The notes: generated by a model from the sequence alone, not told the origin. A stretch of DNA of 64,000 bases from PMP191F sp047602185 (GCA_047602185.1 JASGHY010000001.1:1054001-1118000), one strand, 5' to 3'. Positions 24,658 to 33,239 are shown, counted from the stretch's first letter. Translations and numbers: made by a program.

Positions 24658-24697
24658 GTGAATGGTCAATAGTGAATATTGACTTCATTATAAAAAA

Positions 24698-24727
24698 ATC
24701 CCGGGTGAATGATCATCCGGGATTTTT
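24698..24727 (+). terminator. rho-independent terminator of pdhB
   Basis: ATCCCGG(G)TG pairs with CATCCGGGAT over an AATGAT-type loop, with A residues before and TTTTT after it. It could also serve the minus-strand gene ending at 24797. Confidence 0.85.
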
Positions 24728-24796
24728 ACTTTATGATTTGGGAATTGAGCGATTCCGGAGTTTCTTAAATCTCAAAATCACCCAACCGGCAATTGA

Positions 24797-25837
24797 TTAT
24801 TGTCCTCCTCCCGGCTTTTTCACCGGTGTAGTAGTGGCTGGTTTCTTAGGCGGCGTAGTGGGCTTTGCTTTCTCCATATTTTTACGCGATGCCTCTTCCA
24901 GTTGTTTCTCATTTACATTTCCTGCATCGTCCATAATAGTAGCATCAGTAGGGAAACTGCCATCTTTGAGTTTCAGACCGAGGTCAAGATTCTCTATATG
25001 CACCCATTGACCATTCTGCCATTTAAAGGCTTCAAAATCGCCTGAAGGCACCATGGTAAATGGTTTGTCCGGCTCGTTGGTTTCTGACACCAGGTTATCA
25101 TAAATGATCAGGTCTTTTTCAGCATCATAGTTAAACTGTGTCTTAGCTTCTTTTTTGTATTCAAGACTGAACCTTGTTTGTGCAGGCCTTTTCACCGAAT
25201 CTTCTTTAAAAGAAATAGGAGGCCCTCCAAACCTGGGTTCGCCGTTATTATCGAAGTGCAACACTTCCATCCATTTCTTATTCTCGTTCACACTGAAATC
25301 GTCAAAGCCCAGCAGGGTATAGTATTTACGTCCCTGGTATTCTTTCTGGATAATGCGATAATAGATAGCGCCGATCCAGTTATTACGGCCACGAACAGAA
25401 TCAAGTGGACGTGAAGTGTACATAGAGTAATCAAACAGGGGAAACAGTTTCAGGGAACCATCAGGAGTGTTCATCTGGATAGCTCCTTTCTGCAGGTACA
25501 CGTATTCGTCCTTTTTCAGTTGCCAGGTAAAAATGCGGAAGGTGCTGTCCGGAGAGTACAGTCTAGAAATATTCAGTGAATCAAAAGGGAAGTAGAATGA
25601 GTTGTTTACTTTAAGGGCCCGTACAAAAGCACGAACAAAATTGCTGTCTGAGCGGAAACGAACTGCCGCATCCTCGTCAAACACCATTTTGGCTGAAAGA
25701 GCCTTCAGTGTGTCTTCCTTTTTGCGGAGCTCCTTTTTTTCACCTACTGTCAGTTTCTGTGCCTGCGAAACACCGGCAAGCAGGCAAAAAACTACAGGTA
25801 AAATGCTGCGGATCAATATAGTGGTAAGGTTCTTCAT
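24797..25837 (-). CDS. secreted hypothetical protein, 346 aa
   Basis: A signal peptide (MKNLTTILIRSILPVVFCLL, then AGVSQAQ) precedes a ~280-residue globular part containing FYFPFDSLNISRLYSPDSTF and DYSMYTSRPLDSVRGRNNWI. The last ~35 residues are a Lys/Pro/Thr-rich tail (PTTPPKKPATTTPVKKPGG). I recognise no catalytic motif; proteins of this layout are common and uncharacterised in Chitinophagaceae. The low-complexity tail may span the cell-wall or be extracellular. Confidence 0.75.
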   Translation of the reverse strand: MKNLTTILIRSILPVVFCLLAGVSQAQKLTVGEKKELRKKEDTLKALSAKMVFDEDAAVRFRSDSNFVRAFVRALKVNNSFYFPFDSLNISRLYSPDSTFRIFTWQLKKDEYVYLQKGAIQMNTPDGSLKLFPLFDYSMYTSRPLDSVRGRNNWIGAIYYRIIQKEYQGRKYYTLLGFDDFSVNENKKWMEVLHFDNNGEPRFGGPPISFKEDSVKRPAQTRFSLEYKKEAKTQFNYDAEKDLIIYDNLVSETNEPDKPFTMVPSGDFEAFKWQNGQWVHIENLDLGLKLKDGSFPTDATIMDDAGNVNEKQLEEASRKNMEKAKPTTPPKKPATTTPVKKPGGGQ

Positions 25838-25856
25838 TTATTCAGATAATGTTATG

Positions 25857-25864
25857 CAAAGTTA
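25857..25864 (-). promoter_or_regulatory. -7 promoter element
   Basis: On the minus strand TAACTTTG matches TAnnTTTG, 20 bases before the start at 25837. A TTG lies 22 bases further upstream, close to the -33 spacing. Confidence 0.5.
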
Positions 25865-25910
25865 AGCTATCTGCTGTTTGGGCTAACAACGGCAATATGC
25901 CGGTTAAATT

Positions 25911-26468
25911 TTATGCCATTTGCAAAGCTTTTGCAAAATCCGCCAGTGAATCAAAGGCCAGGTCAATGGCAGGATGGGGAAGTGCCTGTTGAGGGTGCGT
26001 AGTTTTTACAAAAACGGTATGGATCCCACCGTTACGGCCAAATTCCATATCGCTCATATTGTTACCAACGATCAGTGCTTTAGACAGGTCAATTTCAGGG
26101 AAATTGAGTTTGGCCTCCCATATCATACCTGGATTGGGTTTACGCCTGGGATCTTCGTTATTGGCTGCTGTGCAATAATAGATCCTGTCAATGCGGCCAC
26201 CGGCAGCAGTAATGTCCTGCAACATATGGTGATGAATTACATCCAGATCTGCCTCTGTCATTAATCCTCTGCCAATACCGCGCTGATTGGTGGTAAGCAG
26301 AATTTTACCAAATCTGTCAGACAGGATCTTCATAGCTTCCGGAACGCCTTCGTAGAAAATGAATTCGTCGTAATTGTAAACGTAATCCTGGTATTTTTCA
26401 TGATTGATCACACCATCCCGATCGAGGAATAAAGTCCAGCTTTTATCGATTGATTGCAGGTTTAGCAT
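25911..26468 (-). CDS. HAD-family phosphatase (GmhB / histidinol-phosphatase type)
   Basis: The start at 26468 gives MLNLQSIDKSWTLFLDRDGV; the ATG six codons earlier is less likely. HAD motif I is FLDRDGVIN, motif II LLTTNQRGIGRG, motif III near RRKPNPGMIWEA, motif IV VGNNMSDMEFGRNGG. The length of 185 residues fits the D-glycero-D-manno-heptose-1,7-bisphosphate phosphatase group, which serves LPS core heptose or nucleotide-sugar synthesis. No heptose genes are adjacent, so the substrate is not proved. The zinc-binding Cys cluster typical of true GmhB is only partly present (YYCTAANNEDPRRKPNPG). Confidence 0.8.
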   Translation of the reverse strand: MLNLQSIDKSWTLFLDRDGVINHEKYQDYVYNYDEFIFYEGVPEAMKILSDRFGKILLTTNQRGIGRGLMTEADLDVIHHHMLQDITAAGGRIDRIYYCTAANNEDPRRKPNPGMIWEAKLNFPEIDLSKALIVGNNMSDMEFGRNGGIHTVFVKTTHPQQALPHPAIDLAFDSLADFAKALQMA

Positions 26469-26477
26469 TGGTATAAA

Positions 26478-26505
26478 ATAAAACAACCCCTCAGGGCTGT
26501 TGATT
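26478..26505 (-). terminator. terminator of the 170-aa gene
   Basis: On the minus strand an imperfect GC-rich hairpin (AACAGCCC, loop TGA, GGGGTTGTT) is followed by TTTATTTTAT. It lies 70 bases past the stop of the 26574-27086 gene. Confidence 0.55.
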
Positions 26506-26538
26506 TGATATCTGTGTTGAAAGATAAGATGATTTAAG

Positions 26539-26563
26539 TGCCCAGGAATGGATTCGAACCAGC
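26539..26563 (-). other. tRNA 3'-end remnant (T-arm plus acceptor strand)
   Basis: On the minus strand the sequence contains GGTTCGAATCC (T-loop and flanking pairs) followed by a 7-base CCTGGGC acceptor strand and a discriminator base. The rest of a tRNA is absent: the 5' side is occupied by the end of a protein gene. It looks like a left-over 3' end, as integrative elements leave at tRNA genes. Confidence 0.5.
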
Positions 26564-26573
26564 TTTGTTTTTG

Positions 26574-27086
26574 TTATAGGGCGTTTTGTGGTAGCCTTTT
26601 CGCCAGCCAGCTTGCTTTTACCGGTATTATCCAGTTGTTTTCCAGCTCTTCTTTGGTTTGCACCAGGTTGTTAAAATACAGGGTATCCGGCTGAATAAAC
26701 TGGTTGCTGTAAGCGTATTGCAATTGTGATAAAGGTAACAGTTCTATCTTTTCTTTGATCACAAAAGCCAGCATTTGCCTGTCGAACATCTGCACATTGA
26801 AGATCTTTTCAATATCCTTGATCAGTCTTACGGAGCTATCGGTACTGCAACCGCTTACGCCTGTAGCTGTTTCGTCGGCCATCAGCACAATAAAGCGACC
26901 AAAAAACAGGTTGGCATATCCTTTTACAGGCGTACCATGCGATTTCCAGTTTTCTGCAAATGAGAGCAGTAATTCTTCCATCTGCAAAGCTTCCTGCATA
27001 GAGAACAGGCGGCTGCTCTGGTACACCCATACCCGTGAAGAAGCATGAAAATCTGCGGGTAGTAATTCCTTGTAATTCCAGTTCAT
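26574..27086 (-). CDS. conserved Bacteroidota hypothetical protein (often mislabelled 'ABC transporter ATPase')
   Basis: The 170-residue protein carries the family's conserved segments SRVWVYQSSRLFSMQEALQM, ENWKSHGTPVKGYANLFFGR, FIVLMADE, SGCSTDSSVRLIKDIEK and FNVQMFDRQMLAFV. Databases sometimes call this family ABC transporter ATPase, but no Walker A, Walker B or signature motif is present. It is soluble with an SGCS-D motif that could be a small binding or catalytic site. Function unknown. The -7 element is only four bases from the start codon. Confidence 0.8.
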   Translation of the reverse strand: MNWNYKELLPADFHASSRVWVYQSSRLFSMQEALQMEELLLSFAENWKSHGTPVKGYANLFFGRFIVLMADETATGVSGCSTDSSVRLIKDIEKIFNVQMFDRQMLAFVIKEKIELLPLSQLQYAYSNQFIQPDTLYFNNLVQTKEELENNWIIPVKASWLAKRLPQNAL

Positions 27087-27090
27087 GAGG

Positions 27091-27098
27091 CAAAGGTA
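27091..27098 (-). promoter_or_regulatory. -7 promoter element directly at the start codon
   Basis: TACCTTTG on the minus strand ends four bases before the ATG at 27086. A start about six bases downstream of the element would make the mRNA leaderless. Confidence 0.45.
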
Positions 27099-27104
27099 AG
27101 GAAA

Positions 27105-27389
27105 TGCCGGGTACAGGTTGTAGGTTGTAAGTTATGGGTATTGCAGAACGCTGAATACGGTTATAGGTTGTAAGTTAAGGCACAAGAAAGTACGAAATAC
27201 GAAGTTAGAAGTACGGAAAGTTGAAATATCGAATGTCAAACCCTGAATGTCGAATATTGAAGGAAAGACCGAAAGCAAGTTGGCAGTTAGCAATTACCAG
27301 CAACCAGTATCTTGTATCTAGTATCCAGCATCTTGTATTCAATCGCAAATCCAGTATCCAGTGACCGGTATCTTGTATCCTGTAACCGA
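27105..27389. repeat. intergenic word-repeat mosaic L7
   Basis: It contains GGTTGTAGGTTGTAAGTTAT, the AAGTACGAAATACGAAGTTA block shared with L5/L6, GAATGTCGAATATTGAAGGA and a run of (CAG)TATC(T)TGTATC words near 27305-27385. No gene is visible. Confidence 0.8.
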
Positions 27390-28169
27390 CTACTCCATAC
27401 TTGCAGCTACCAGTTCGGCTACGTCAAATACTTTTACGCTGTCTTCCTTTTCTTTGTTTTTGACACCATCAGTAAGCATGGTATTGCAGAAAGGACAGGC
27501 TGATGCGATCACCGCAGCACCGGTATCGATAGCTTCGTTACTGCGTTCAAAATTGATGCGGGTAGTACCTTTTTCTTCTTCTTTGAACATCTGGGCGCCG
27601 CCGGCACCACAGCATAATCCTTTAGAACGGCAACGCTTCATTTCTACCAGTTCTGCATCCAGCACTTCCAGCACCTTGCGTGGCGCTTCGTAAATGTCAT
27701 TGGCGCGGCCAAGGTAGCAGCTATCGTGGTAAGTAATGCGTTTACCTTTAAATGCACCGCCTTCTTTCATCCTGATCTTTCCTTCGTTGATCAGTTGTTG
27801 CAGCAGGGTAGTATGATGTATTACTTCGTACTGTCCGCCCAGTTCAGGATATTCATTTTTCAAAGTATTAAAACAGTGGGGACAGGTGGTAACGATCTTC
27901 TTGATACCATAATTGTTCAGGATCTGGATATTCTGGTAGGCCATCATCTGGAACATAAACTCATTGCCGGCCCTGCGGACAGGATCGCCGGTGCACATCT
28001 CTTCTTTGCCCAGGATAGCATAGTTCAACCCAACTTTATGAAGAATGGTGGCAAATGCTTTGGTGATCTTCTGGGCGCGCTGATCAAAGCTGCCAGAGCA
28101 GCCTACCCAAAACAAAATATCCGGCGTTTCACCGGCAGCCATCATTTCCGCAACAGTTCTGATTTGCAT
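27390..28169 (-). CDS. (Fe-S)-binding protein with two CCG (cysteine-rich) domains
   Basis: ATG at 28169 starts MQIRTVAEMMAAGETPDILF, the usual start of this family; the longer frame to 28481 is AT-rich spacer. Two CCG domains are visible: WVGCSGSFD ... TTCPHCFNTLKNEYPELGG ... and HDSCYLGRANDIYEAPRKVL ... GLCCGAGGAQMF ... ASACPFCNTML. This domain pair occurs in heterodisulfide-reductase subunit B/D, GlpC and LldE. In Bacteroidota it is usually encoded beside a ferredoxin-domain partner, which is missing here. A redox role is likely; the electron partner is unknown. Confidence 0.85.
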   Translation of the reverse strand: MQIRTVAEMMAAGETPDILFWVGCSGSFDQRAQKITKAFATILHKVGLNYAILGKEEMCTGDPVRRAGNEFMFQMMAYQNIQILNNYGIKKIVTTCPHCFNTLKNEYPELGGQYEVIHHTTLLQQLINEGKIRMKEGGAFKGKRITYHDSCYLGRANDIYEAPRKVLEVLDAELVEMKRCRSKGLCCGAGGAQMFKEEEKGTTRINFERSNEAIDTGAAVIASACPFCNTMLTDGVKNKEKEDSVKVFDVAELVAASME

Positions 28170-28486
28170 ATCGTTGTTACATTTAACAGCCTTGTTACAT
28201 TTTTTCCACGTTTCGCACTTAAACCTCTTACAGGGCCATGGGTCAAATATAATGTAGAATATTGAATGTACGCGTTTTAAGAGCGTATCGGCGAGGGAAT
28301 AAGGATGGGATCTTAAACAGGAGGCCGGTGTTGGGGCGGGCTTACTTAACTGTAAATTACCAACTGACAATTGCAAACTGTTCAAGTCATGAAAAACCAA
28401 TATTTTTACTTTCCTTGTCTTTGCAGCGTTAACAGTTTTAACAAAAAGAGGAATTGCTTTTGATATATAACAGTAAATCACCCATT
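28170..28486. other. intergenic region 28170-28486
   Basis: This divergent gap holds a minus-strand TATATTTG (28244-28251) that could be the -7 element of the CCG-protein gene, and a short repeat-word stretch (TGTAAATTACCAACTGACAA) near 28350. No gene is visible. Confidence 0.4.
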
Positions 28487-29020
28487 ATGAAAAGGATTTT
28501 ATACTTAGCCCTGGCCCTTGTATTGTCTGTAAATGTTTTGGCGCAAAACCTGGTGCCTGCAGGTGAAAGCTCATCGGTAAATTTCAAGATCAAGAACCTT
28601 GGTTTTAATGTAAGCGGGTCTTTTTCCGGTCTTAAAGGAAAGATAAGGTTTGAACCGTCCAATGCCGCCGCATCCTCTTTTGATGTTACCGTAGATGCAA
28701 ATACTGTAAATACTGATAATAATAGCCGCGATAATCACCTGCGTAAAGAAGATTATTTCAACGTAGAAAAATATCCCACCATCAGGTTTGTATCCACTAA
28801 GGTTTCCGGTAGCGGGGGTAATTATACGATGACCGGAAAACTCACTATGAAGGATGTTACCAAAGATGTTTCTTTCCCTTTTACAGCCAAAGAAGAACAG
28901 GGCGGCTACCTGTTCGACGGTGAATTTAAGATCAAACGCAAGGATTTCCATGTAGGTGGTGGCAGTACCATCAGTGATGAGCTTACTGTTACACTGCATG
29001 TACTTGGGAAGAAAGAATAG
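28487..29020 (+). CDS. secreted YceI-family protein
   Basis: ATG at 28487 gives the signal peptide MKRILYLALALVLSVNVLAQ. The YceI barrel follows (SSVNFKIKNLGFNVSGSFSG, DVTVDANTVNTDNNSRDNHL, YFNVEKYPTIRFVSTKVSGS, LTMKDVTKDVSFPFTAKEE, FKIKRKDFHVGGGS). It is the classical periplasmic lipid-binding form, about 158 residues after cleavage, unlike the lipid-anchored paralogue at 16463. Confidence 0.9.
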   Translation: MKRILYLALALVLSVNVLAQNLVPAGESSSVNFKIKNLGFNVSGSFSGLKGKIRFEPSNAAASSFDVTVDANTVNTDNNSRDNHLRKEDYFNVEKYPTIRFVSTKVSGSGGNYTMTGKLTMKDVTKDVSFPFTAKEEQGGYLFDGEFKIKRKDFHVGGGSTISDELTVTLHVLGKKE

Positions 29021-29490
29021 CGATTCGTTTCACATTTCAAAGATTTCTGGTTCCTTATCGGGAGACGTGAGTCGTCAATCGTGAGCGGGAGCGTGAAAGG
29101 TGAAATGTCAAACGTGAAACGAATCGTGAATCGGCAGACGGCAATCGGCAAAACCTGTTTCAGGATTTCTGATTTTGGAATGTAGAGATTTTGTGATTGG
29201 ATACTGGATTTGAGATTTGATGTTTGAAGTTTTAGATTGGAACAACTGCAAATTGCTAACTGCCAACTTGTATTCCTCGCGGTTCTTGACTGTATTCAAC
29301 ATGAAACAGCATTCACTATTGACCATTGACTATTCACTGGCTTAATTGCAAATTGCCAACTGCTAACTTGTATTCCTCGCGGCTCGTAGCTCAAAGCTCA
29401 CCGCTTGTATTCCCTAATAACTGATTCCCAATTCCTCCATCTGCACATCGGTAAATCTACATATTTGCATTCGAAACAGTAAAAAGTACC
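29021..29490. repeat. intergenic word-repeat mosaic L8
   Basis: It contains GTGAGTCGTCAATCGTGAGC, GTGAATCGGCAGACGGCAAT, a run of near-repeats of GATTTGAGATTTGATG, AACTGCAAATTGCTAACTGC, ATTGACCATTGACTATTCAC, TCGCGGCTCGTAGCTCAAAG and ATCTGCACATCGGTAAATCT. No gene is visible. Confidence 0.8.
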
Positions 29491-29533
29491 ATAACACCAC
29501 GAAATAAGTCCATAAAAACGGGTGGCTCCTTTG

Positions 29534-29541
29534 TACTTTTG
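29534..29541 (+). promoter_or_regulatory. -7 promoter element
   Basis: TACTTTTG matches TAnnTTTG, 20 bases upstream of the AraC-family start at 29562. Confidence 0.45.
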
Positions 29542-29561
29542 AGGGGTAAAAGGAAGCAGAT

Positions 29562-30446
29562 ATGAAAAATAGTGTTCCTGTATACGACATTCAGCATATT
29601 ACCAATGAAAACAGGGCGCAGGACTTACTGGTAGAACGCTTCAGCGATTATATCAATAAGCATTACGATCATCTTCGCCGCCCTCATGGACACTCTTTTT
29701 ACCATCTTGCATTTTTTACTGCCGGCTCAGGTTATCATACTATCGACTTTACACAGTTTGATGTGAAGAAATACCAGTTGTATTTCATGGTGCCCGGGCA
29801 GGTACATAGCTGGCATTTTAAGAATGCAGTGGAAGGCTTTATCGTTCACTTTTCTGAGACATTTTTCAAGTCATTTCTGGCAGATCAGCAATACATCAAT
29901 CGCTTTACCTTCTTTTCTGGCAATAGCGAAGATGGGGTAGTACAGTTGCCCGTATCATTACAACAACCGGTAGTGAAGCTGTTTGAGAACATGTTGCAGG
30001 AAAAACAACAGGCTGCTGAAGGTTATACAGATCTGATACGCCTGTTACTGTTACAGGTATTTACGCTGGTAGAAAGAGGATGTGCAAAAGATAACAAGTA
30101 TAAACATCCGCCTCAGAAATTATTATTACTAAAAAACTTCCAGCAATTGATAGAGCAGAACTATCGTACCCTGAAATTGCCGAAAGAATACGCAACATTG
30201 CTTTATATAACACCCAATCACCTGAATGCGTTATGTCAGGACCTGTTGGGTAAAACTGCCGGTGAAATAATCCGCGATCGTATTATCCTTGAAGCTAAGC
30301 GACTGCTGGCAAATGCGGACATGACCATTGCAGAAATAGCCTGGAATCTACAGTTTAAAGACAATTCTTACTTTAACCGCTTCTTCAAAAAGGATGCAGG
30401 GATTACTCCCGAAGAATTCAGGAAACAATTATTTACTGACAAATAA
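29562..30446 (+). CDS. AraC-family transcriptional regulator
   Basis: The N-terminal cupin sensor (residues ~20-110; PHGHSFYHLAFFTAGSGYHT, YQLYFMVPGQVHSWHF) is joined to a C-terminal AraC domain (~185-290; PKEYATLLYITPNHLNALCQ, TIAEIAWNLQFKDNSYFNRF, AGITPEEFRKQL). It is 12 bases upstream of the DUF983 gene and is probably co-transcribed with it. Confidence 0.9.
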   Translation: MKNSVPVYDIQHITNENRAQDLLVERFSDYINKHYDHLRRPHGHSFYHLAFFTAGSGYHTIDFTQFDVKKYQLYFMVPGQVHSWHFKNAVEGFIVHFSETFFKSFLADQQYINRFTFFSGNSEDGVVQLPVSLQQPVVKLFENMLQEKQQAAEGYTDLIRLLLLQVFTLVERGCAKDNKYKHPPQKLLLLKNFQQLIEQNYRTLKLPKEYATLLYITPNHLNALCQDLLGKTAGEIIRDRIILEAKRLLANADMTIAEIAWNLQFKDNSYFNRFFKKDAGITPEEFRKQLFTDK

Positions 30447-30457
30447 ATTATAACCCT

Positions 30458-30925
30458 ATGTGTGCCCAACATGACAGTCATAAACCTTCGCTGATGATGA
30501 GTTTGTTGCAGAATAAATGTCCACGTTGCAGAAGGGGAAAACTATATAAATACAGTAATCCATACAACCTCAAAAAGTTTATGGAGATGAATAAAACCTG
30601 CCCCGTATGCGGACAGGAAACAGAAATGGAAGTTGGTTTTTATTATGGCACCGGTTATGTTAGCTATGGTTTATCCGTAGCGATCAGTGTGGCCACTTTT
30701 GTTGCCTGGTATGTACTGATTGGCATTTCTGTAAAAGATGGTGATTACAGGTTGTTCTGGTGGATGGGCTTTAATGCCATATTGCTGATTGCGCTACAAC
30801 CGGTAATGATGCGTTTATCAAGAACCATCTGGTTAGCCATCTTTGTTCGCTATAGTAACACATGGTATGAGAAAGATATAGTAGTGCCGGAGAGGACAAA
30901 TACTGAATTGCAGAATGCGTGGTGA
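30458..30925 (+). CDS. DUF983 membrane protein with zinc ribbon
   Basis: Two CxxC pairs (NKCPRCRRGKLY at ~22-33 and KTCPVCGQETEM at ~48-59) form a zinc ribbon, followed by two membrane segments (SYGLSVAISVATFVAWYVLI, FNAILLIALQPVMM). This is the DUF983 family, whose function is unknown; the arrangement suggests a small membrane adaptor or assembly factor. It lies directly after the AraC gene. Confidence 0.88.
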   Translation: MCAQHDSHKPSLMMSLLQNKCPRCRRGKLYKYSNPYNLKKFMEMNKTCPVCGQETEMEVGFYYGTGYVSYGLSVAISVATFVAWYVLIGISVKDGDYRLFWWMGFNAILLIALQPVMMRLSRTIWLAIFVRYSNTWYEKDIVVPERTNTELQNAW

Positions 30926-31256
30926 TGGACGGCAATCGTGAGTGGGAGTGTGAAAAATGAAACCTCAAATGTGAAGAGATGCCGTTTCAGGTTTCACGCA
31001 AAGACGGCAAAGGTTCGCAAAGCAGCAAATTTTCGAAAGAATACGATCTGTTTGAATAGTGGATTTACTATATCAAAAAGTCTACGGAATTACAATTGGG
31101 AATAAATGTTCTTAAACTGGGAAAGCTCCGGCCGGAATGAAATGTATAAATGATTGGTTAACTTGAATGTAAGGTTTTGGCAAGCTCATTGTCATTTACT
31201 GCACGGTTACATGGACAATACTAATTACTTAACCTGGACAGTAAAAACGAATTACA
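30926..31256. repeat. intergenic word-repeat L9 and adjoining sequence
   Basis: 30930-31035 holds GGCAATCGTGAGTGGGAGTG and TTTCACGCAAAGACGGCAAA, words that recur inverted at 12225-12270. From 31040 to 31256 I see no gene, repeat or strong promoter. Confidence 0.6.
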
Positions 31257-31706
31257 ATGAGGTCTTTTTTTAATCCCGAACTGGAAATTGCAGAATCAAA
31301 AGCATTTATGAGTCAGCAGATCATGGCATTGGGATCAGCACTCTTTTTTACAGAAAATGATTCTTTACTGAAACTTCCCGTACATGTTATTAATAATGTG
31401 CAGGTAGATGAGAAACAGCAGATCTGGTTTTGTATTCAACGCCCTGTACAGGAGCTTACGGAGTTTGATGCTGAATTACCTGCAAGATTGGAGTTCTTCA
31501 AAAAAGGTATGCCTTATCATATTAAAGTAACAGGCACCGCTTCACTGGTTGATAATGCTGTAAAAGTGCGTGAGCTTACCGGTAGTGATGAAATGGGTAA
31601 CCTGGTGGCAGTGAAAGTAACAATTACCGCTACTGAATATTTCGAAACAGTTGGAAAGCCTGTACAGAATTGGTTGCAATTAGGCAATTTGTTTTCCCGT
31701 CAGTAA
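31257..31706 (+). CDS. pyridoxamine 5'-phosphate oxidase-like split-barrel protein
   Basis: The 149-residue protein resembles FMN-binding split barrels of the general-stress type (IWFCIQRPVQELTEFDAELP, LEFFKKGMPYHIKVTGTASL, KVTITATEYFETVGKP). No membrane or signal segment is seen. The cofactor and reaction are not evident from sequence alone, so the call rests on overall layout. Confidence 0.6.
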   Translation: MRSFFNPELEIAESKAFMSQQIMALGSALFFTENDSLLKLPVHVINNVQVDEKQQIWFCIQRPVQELTEFDAELPARLEFFKKGMPYHIKVTGTASLVDNAVKVRELTGSDEMGNLVAVKVTITATEYFETVGKPVQNWLQLGNLFSRQ

Positions 31707-31985
31707 GTTTAGTTACAAGTTATAGGTTGTCAGTTTTAAGTTGTAGGTCAGTCTCAGGCATTCTGATCTATGGCTTAAAACTTTTTTAATTCAGGAAGGA
31801 GAAATCGTGAGTCGTGAATCGGCAGGCGGCGATCGTTAGAAGATGGTTCAATTGTCAGATGGTTCTATGGTTACCATCCATAACAATCAAACCATACAGC
31901 CATTAAACCATTCTGCGTTAAGCCGTATTTTACTTATAACCTATAACTTACAACGCATAACTTTGTATTAGCACATTCTTCTGTA
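31707..31985. repeat. intergenic word-repeat mosaic L10
   Basis: It contains TTACAAGTTATAGGTTGTCA, CGTGAGTCGTGAATCGGCAG, GAAGATGGTTCAATTGTCAG, GGTTCTATGGTTACCATCCA and TTACTTATAACCTATAACTT. Bases 31800-31915 are the inverse of 23343-23460. No gene is visible. Confidence 0.8.
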
Positions 31986-31991
31986 CTTGCT

Positions 31992-32495
31992 TTAAAGTTT
32001 CCTCTCCATCACATAATCATTCATAAAATATCCATTACCGATATTGATATCTTCTTCACCGGTAACTACAAAGCCAAGTCTTTCGTAAAATGTTTTGGCT
32101 TTATTATGCCTGTTCACATTCAGAATAAGGGCTTCTGCATTATATTCTGACAGGTGTTCTACAATAAAGTCAATAAGGGCTTTACCAATGCCTTTTCCCT
32201 GCGTTTTCCCATGCACATAGATCTTGTGCAGTTTGTATTTACCGGGTGTTTTGTCAGGAGAAAAAGAGGCAAAAGCTATCGGCTCCTCATCCAGCTCTGC
32301 TATCAGAAAAGTATGTTTTTCTTTAGACACCTGTTGGTGTAATGAAGCTGGTGAGTAAAACAGGCTGAGCATATAGCTAAGCTGCTCCTGTGAAAGAATG
32401 TTTCCATATGTTTCCGGCCATATCTGTTGTGCCAGGTATCCAACGGTATTCATGTCTTCAGGTTCGGCAAAACGGATAACTAATTCTTGCTCCAT
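31992..32495 (-). CDS. GNAT-family N-acetyltransferase
   Basis: The acetyl-CoA motif is KIYVHGKTQGKGIGKALIDF (Q-G-K-G-I-G pattern, residues ~95-114), with the later LNVNRHNKAKTFYERLGF segment typical of small-molecule or ribosomal-protein acetyltransferases. The length of 167 residues fits a single domain. It follows the PrsW gene by 18 bases and is probably translated from the same mRNA. The substrate is unknown. Confidence 0.88.
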   Translation of the reverse strand: MEQELVIRFAEPEDMNTVGYLAQQIWPETYGNILSQEQLSYMLSLFYSPASLHQQVSKEKHTFLIAELDEEPIAFASFSPDKTPGKYKLHKIYVHGKTQGKGIGKALIDFIVEHLSEYNAEALILNVNRHNKAKTFYERLGFVVTGEEDINIGNGYFMNDYVMERKL

Positions 32496-32513
32496 AGATT
32501 TTAGCTGCGCTGA

Positions 32514-33239
32514 TTATAATGTATTGAAAAATTCTTGTTTTGATAGTTCCTGGTGTAGCCTGATCGATTTTAATGCCATGCGTATTCCAATAATATAAGT
32601 GACCAGCGTACAGGCTGCCAGAAAACTGGTAGAAACGTATTTTGTTACGTTGGGATTGTTTTGCAGGAACAGAAAAAAATCAAAAGCTCCGTGAAAAAAT
32701 ACAGCCAGTAACAATCCTTTCAGCATATGTACGATGGCATTGGAACCGTTAAATTTTGCCATGCCTACATGGTAGCCCATCAGTACCGCAAAAGCAGCAT
32801 GTGCAGGGACCGATAAGAACATGCGTAGCAAACCGGCTGCATAACCTCCTTTTACCACGTACATTACATTTTCCACTGTGGCAAAACCCATGCTGATCAT
32901 TACTGCATAAACAATACCATCAAGAGGCTCATTAAATGCTTTATTGTTGTAGGCATAAAATCGTAACACAAGATATTTGGCTCCTTCCTCACTTAATGCC
33001 ACTACTACAAAAGCCCAGAGAAAATAATATTTAAGGGAAGTGGGGTTGGCATACTTTCCCAGTTGGGATAGTGCGCCAAGCTGAACAACAATGGCAGGAA
33101 TGATGCTGATAGCACCTAAAATAAAGGCTGCTACCAGTGCGGTAACAGGTTCACGGTCGTATTTATCTTTACTGTAGATATAACACGCTATGGCGATGCC
33201 CGGTGCCAGGGCCAGGGTAACCAGTGAAAGCATGAGCAA
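32514..33239 (-). CDS. PrsW-family intramembrane protease
   Basis: Seven or eight membrane segments are present. The family motifs are visible: EEGAKYLVLRF after FVVVALS, EPLDGIVYAVMISMGFATVE, LRMFLSVPAHAAFAVLMGYH and FFHGAFDFFLF. The two Glu residues and the conserved His are thought to be catalytic. In Bacillus PrsW cleaves an anti-sigma factor; no anti-sigma gene is nearby here, so the target is open. Confidence 0.85.
   Translation of the reverse strand: MLMLSLVTLALAPGIAIACYIYSKDKYDREPVTALVAAFILGAISIIPAIVVQLGALSQLGKYANPTSLKYYFLWAFVVVALSEEGAKYLVLRFYAYNNKAFNEPLDGIVYAVMISMGFATVENVMYVVKGGYAAGLLRMFLSVPAHAAFAVLMGYHVGMAKFNGSNAIVHMLKGLLLAVFFHGAFDFFLFLQNNPNVTKYVSTSFLAACTLVTYIIGIRMALKSIRLHQELSKQEFFNTL

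Noticed and set aside
26574..27086. Annotation as ABC transporter ATPase
   Set aside because: Walker A, Walker B and the LSGGQ signature are all missing; the name in databases appears to be a propagated error.
27390..28481. Longer start for the CCG protein
   Set aside because: The extra 104 residues have no family match, are encoded by AT-rich spacer with a possible promoter inside, and the family normally starts at MQIRTV.
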